Shown: positions 40,683-42,737 of the stretch, piece after piece
How positions within the stretch are numbered: the stretch's first letter is position 1
Layout: every line of letters starts with the position of its first letter
NCBI GenBank assembly: GCA_017427645.1
Contig: JAFRSI010000076.1
Location: forward strand, 1 to 42,737
Direction of reading: 5' to 3'
DNA from: Oscillospiraceae bacterium
Lineage (GTDB): Bacteria; Bacillota; Clostridia; Oscillospirales; Oscillospiraceae
Length of the DNA stretch: 42,737 nt
The notes under the pieces: model-generated
Told to the model about the DNA's origin: nothing
Database searches by the model: none
The model's input: the letters and a program-made list of their open reading frames with translations, nothing else
Made by a program: the position numbers and the translations under genes

Positions 40683-41144
40683 ATGGAACTGAAACGGTGC
40701 AGAAAGGGAGAGGTCATCATCCGGCAGGGTGATCCGGGCGAGTGCATGTACAGCATCCGGTGGGGCGGCGCAGCCGTCTATTCCCGATACGGCACACCGG
40801 AGGAGAGGAAGCTGGCGGAACTGGGCGACAGCGATTTCTTCGGAGAAATGGAGCTGCTGGATCACACGCCCTGCTCCGCCACCGTGGTGGCGACAGCGGA
40901 CGGCACACAGCTGGAGGTCATCACGGAGGAGGACTTCCGGGAGTTTCTTACCCGGCAGCCAGCCAAGGCCTACTTCATCCTGCAGCGGCTTTGCCATAAG
41001 CTGCGCAAGACCACCCAGGACTATCTGAACGTCTGCCGGACAGTCTACGAGGCGGCGGAGGACGAGAAGAACGACCGTAAACAGAGCGCCGAGCTGGAAC
41101 GCGGCATCGCCGATATCTGCGCCGCCTACCGGGAACAGGCCTGA
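40683..41144 (+). CDS. Cyclic nucleotide-binding domain protein 1
   Basis: A 153-aa protein consisting of one cNMP-binding domain plus a C-terminal helical tail. VIIRQGDPGECMYSIRWGGA and LGDSDFFGEMELLDHTPCSA are the characteristic strand and phosphate-binding-cassette parts. The cassette has Cys at the position usually occupied by the Arg that grips the cyclic phosphate, so cAMP binding is doubtful. There is no DNA-binding HTH, unlike Crp/FNR regulators. The tail (~110-153) is charged and helical (RTVYEAAEDEKNDRKQSAEL). It is followed 15 bases later by a paralogue, then an AEC transporter. Confidence 0.85.
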   Translation: MELKRCRKGEVIIRQGDPGECMYSIRWGGAAVYSRYGTPEERKLAELGDSDFFGEMELLDHTPCSATVVATADGTQLEVITEEDFREFLTRQPAKAYFILQRLCHKLRKTTQDYLNVCRTVYEAAEDEKNDRKQSAELERGIADICAAYREQA

Positions 41145-41159
41145 TGATGAGGGTGCGGT

Positions 41160-41621
41160 ATGGAAACAAAGAGGTTTGACAAAAACGAAGTGATCTTTCG
41201 GCGGGCTGACCTGGCCATGACCATGTACGAGATCGAAAGCGGCGCCGTGGGGATCTACGCCTGGTACGGCACGGAGACGGAGACGCATATCGCCACCTTT
41301 GGCCCCGGCGACGTTTTCGGCGAGGTGGAGCTGATCGAAAGCTGTCCCCGGGCGGCTGACGCCGTGGCGCTGGAGGACGGTACCGAGGTCCGGGAGATCA
41401 GCCGGGAGGAATTTGCCGACTGTTTTCAGGATCAGCCGGAAAAGGTCCTGGCGATCATGCGGCAGGTGAGCCGGCGGGTGCGGGAGACCACCCGGAGCTA
41501 TCTGGAGGCCTGCAGGGCGGTCTGCGAAAAGGTGGAGACAGAGGAGCGCGGCGAAAAGGACTCCTGGCTGTCGGAGCACCTGTCGATTTTCTACAAGATC
41601 GGGCGGCTGCTGAAGAAGTAA
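41160..41621 (+). CDS. Cyclic nucleotide-binding domain protein 2
   Basis: A 153-aa paralogue of the preceding gene, the same length and layout: VIFRRADLAMTMYEIESGAV, FGPGDVFGEVELIESCPRAA, and a helical tail. Here the Arg of the phosphate-binding cassette is present (PRAAD). It too lacks an output domain such as an HTH or channel. The pair probably arose by duplication; different cassettes suggest one may bind nucleotide and the other not. They may act on each other or on the transporter encoded next. Confidence 0.85.
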   Translation: METKRFDKNEVIFRRADLAMTMYEIESGAVGIYAWYGTETETHIATFGPGDVFGEVELIESCPRAADAVALEDGTEVREISREEFADCFQDQPEKVLAIMRQVSRRVRETTRSYLEACRAVCEKVETEERGEKDSWLSEHLSIFYKIGRLLKK

Positions 41622-41652
41622 GGCGGCAATCCTGCGGAACGGATGGGATGAT

Positions 41653-42558
41653 ATGGACGATGTGTTTCTGCTGGAATGGACCATATTTGTCCTTCTGGCA
41701 TTGGGTTTTCTTACAAAGAGGATCCGGTTGGTCAACCGGGAGGGGCAGAAGAATCTGACGGACCTGTATCTCTATATGGTTCTGCCCTGCAATATTCTGA
41801 CCAGCTTTTTGTCGGGGGCGGGACCGGATGTCCTGCGCAACTGCATGGTGATCTTCGCTATCTCGGTCGGTATTCAGATCTTCTGCGTGCTGTATGGCAA
41901 GTTCATGTGGCGGAGAGCAGAGGAGAATCGGCGGATCTGCCTGCGCTATGCCACCATCTGCTCCAACGCCGGCTGCCTTGGCAGCCCCATTGCAGAGGGC
42001 TTTTTCGGGAGCATCGGGCTGATGTATGCCAGCGTCTATCTGATCCCCGTCCGCGTGATGATGTGGTCGGAGGGCCTTGCCACGTTTTCGGGGGAGAAGG
42101 ATTTCCGGGCGGCGCTGAAAAAGGTCATCACACACCCCTGCGTGCTGGCCTGCATCGTCGGCTGCGTGCTGATGGCTGCAGGAGTCACCCTGCCGCAGGC
42201 GCTCATGAAGCCCCTGAGTACCGTCAGCCAGTGCAACACGGCCATGGCCATGCTGGTGATCGGCATGATCCTGGCGGATATCGACCCCAAGACCATCTTC
42301 AACAAGACGGTGATCTGGTACACGATCAACAGAATGCTGATCCTGCCGCTGATCGTCTATCTGGTCTGCCTGGTATTGCCTGTCAGCGACGTGGTCCGGG
42401 GCGTGGCCGTGCTGCTGACCGCCATGCCGGCGGCGGCCACCACCAGTATGCTGGCCGCCAAGTATGAGCGGGATCCTGGTTTCGCCACCACGCTGGTGGT
42501 GTTTTCCACGCTCTGTTCCATCCCCCTCCTTATGGTGTGGGGAGCCATCCTCCGCTGA
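41653..42558 (+). CDS. AEC (auxin efflux carrier) family transporter
   Basis: A 301-aa, ten-helix permease. The N-terminal LLALGFLTKRIRLVNREGQK with LTDLYLYMVLPCNILTSFLS, and the middle ICSNAGCLGSPIAEGFFG, are characteristic of the AEC/YfdV/MleP family; bacterial members often move malate, malonate or similar acids. The C-terminal repeat PLIVYLVCLVLPVSDVVRGV and TAMPAAATTSMLAAKY completes the fold. It follows the two cNMP-domain genes with close spacing, so it could be in the same operon and possibly governed by them. Confidence 0.88.
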   Translation: MDDVFLLEWTIFVLLALGFLTKRIRLVNREGQKNLTDLYLYMVLPCNILTSFLSGAGPDVLRNCMVIFAISVGIQIFCVLYGKFMWRRAEENRRICLRYATICSNAGCLGSPIAEGFFGSIGLMYASVYLIPVRVMMWSEGLATFSGEKDFRAALKKVITHPCVLACIVGCVLMAAGVTLPQALMKPLSTVSQCNTAMAMLVIGMILADIDPKTIFNKTVIWYTINRMLILPLIVYLVCLVLPVSDVVRGVAVLLTAMPAAATTSMLAAKYERDPGFATTLVVFSTLCSIPLLMVWGAILR

Positions 42559-42601
42559 ACGACAGATACAAAGATATAAAAAGACCTGTTGGGAAACTGA
42601 T

Positions 42602-42658
42602 ATGCTCCCTCTATGAGAGACAGTGAAAGAAAAAACCTGTCAAACATAGGGGGAGCAT
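42602..42658 (+). promoter_or_regulatory. Hairpin masking the transposase ribosome site
   Basis: ATGCTCCCTCTATG (42602-42615) pairs with CATAGGGGGAGCAT (42645-42658) with one wobble or mismatch. GACAG (42619-42623) pairs with CTGTC (42637-42641) inside. The GGGGGAG ribosome site is in the 3' arm. Such structures limit expression from outside transcripts in several IS families. Confidence 0.6.
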
Positions 42659-42662
42659 TGTC

Positions 42663-42737
42663 ATGCCACATAAGCAAAAGATCTCAATCGCAGAAAAAAT
42701 AAGGATAGTACGGGAATACCTGGGAGGAAAGATCGGC
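42663..42737 (+). CDS. Transposase N-terminus (partial, truncated by window end)
   Basis: The ATG at 42663 opens MPHKQKISIAEKIRIVREYL and continues GGKIG to the last base. This charged helix and turn start is what OrfA/HTH transposase proteins of IS3-like elements look like. GGGGGAG lies seven bases upstream. Only 25 residues are visible, so family assignment is tentative. Confidence 0.6.
   Translation, partial: MPHKQKISIAEKIRIVREYLGGKIG

Larger units (their letters stand above)
42585..42737 (+). mobile_element. Left end of an insertion sequence (IS3-like)
   Basis: The segment after the AEC gene carries a long inverted repeat and the beginning of a transposase-type reading frame that runs off the window. 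The exact left tip is not fixed; a TGTTGGGAAACTGATATG stretch at 42589-42606 is a plausible terminal repeat. The family call rests only on the HTH start of the protein. Confidence 0.6.

Noticed and set aside
1-42737. CRISPR arrays, tRNA or rRNA genes
   Set aside because: No regularly spaced repeats and no cloverleaf or rRNA-like conserved segments were noticed on either strand by reading; a tool search would be decisive.

Overview
The window reads as chromosomal DNA of a high-GC, strictly anaerobic Clostridia member, most likely a gut Oscillospirales/Lachnospirales relative. This is inferred from strong AGGAGG-type ribosome sites, sigma-A promoters with 17-base spacers, AbiE genes, a VanZ protein, DUF4256, DUF362 ferredoxin-like proteins and an Fe-S aldo/keto reductase. 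No rRNA, tRNA or CRISPR array was seen. The window opens inside a damaged gene and closes inside an insertion sequence.

Layout. (1) 1-5286 is an accessory segment. It holds an SOS-type module (C-terminal part of a Y-family polymerase, YolD-like protein, small partner, SRAP protein), a sigma-region-4-like gene behind an elaborate structured leader, small unknowns, and an AbiE toxin-antitoxin locus whose toxin has lost its C-terminal part. (2) 5312-10812 is a catabolic operon on the minus strand: MFS transporter, 6-oxocamphor-hydrolase-like crotonase, FAH-family hydrolase and a second MFS transporter. It is read divergently from a GntR/FCD regulator, and operator-like palindromes sit on both promoters. 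(3) 10941-13123 carries a DUF4234-like membrane protein, an LtrA-like protein and a histidine phosphatase. (4) 13334-20901 is the least explained region. Three large soluble proteins (667, 593 and 646 aa) share a loose architecture and are divergently arranged with a 250-aa unknown and a 117-aa protein that resembles a degenerate anti-sigma HATPase.

(5) 20960-31596 mixes housekeeping and accessory genes: Pr6Pr membrane protein, DUF362 Fe-S protein, nitroreductase, an M20 peptidase operon with two membrane proteins (one DUF5058), DUF4256, VanZ, a membrane protein, an Fe-S aldo/keto reductase, a DMT-transporter remnant with two Trp-to-stop changes, and an alpha/beta hydrolase. (6) 31711-36444 holds a gamma-glutamyltransferase-like protein, a 5'-nucleotidase lipoprotein and a STAS-HATPase fusion. 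(7) 36638-42558 holds an SLC13-type transporter with a nitroreductase and an SDR enzyme, a LysR regulator, two tandem cyclic-nucleotide-binding-domain proteins and an AEC transporter. The left end of an IS element follows.

The best candidates for new biology are the paralogous large-protein cluster (13334-20901), the structured leader plus SD-masking hairpin before the sigma-like gene (2367-2553), and the GntR-controlled beta-diketone-type catabolic operon.
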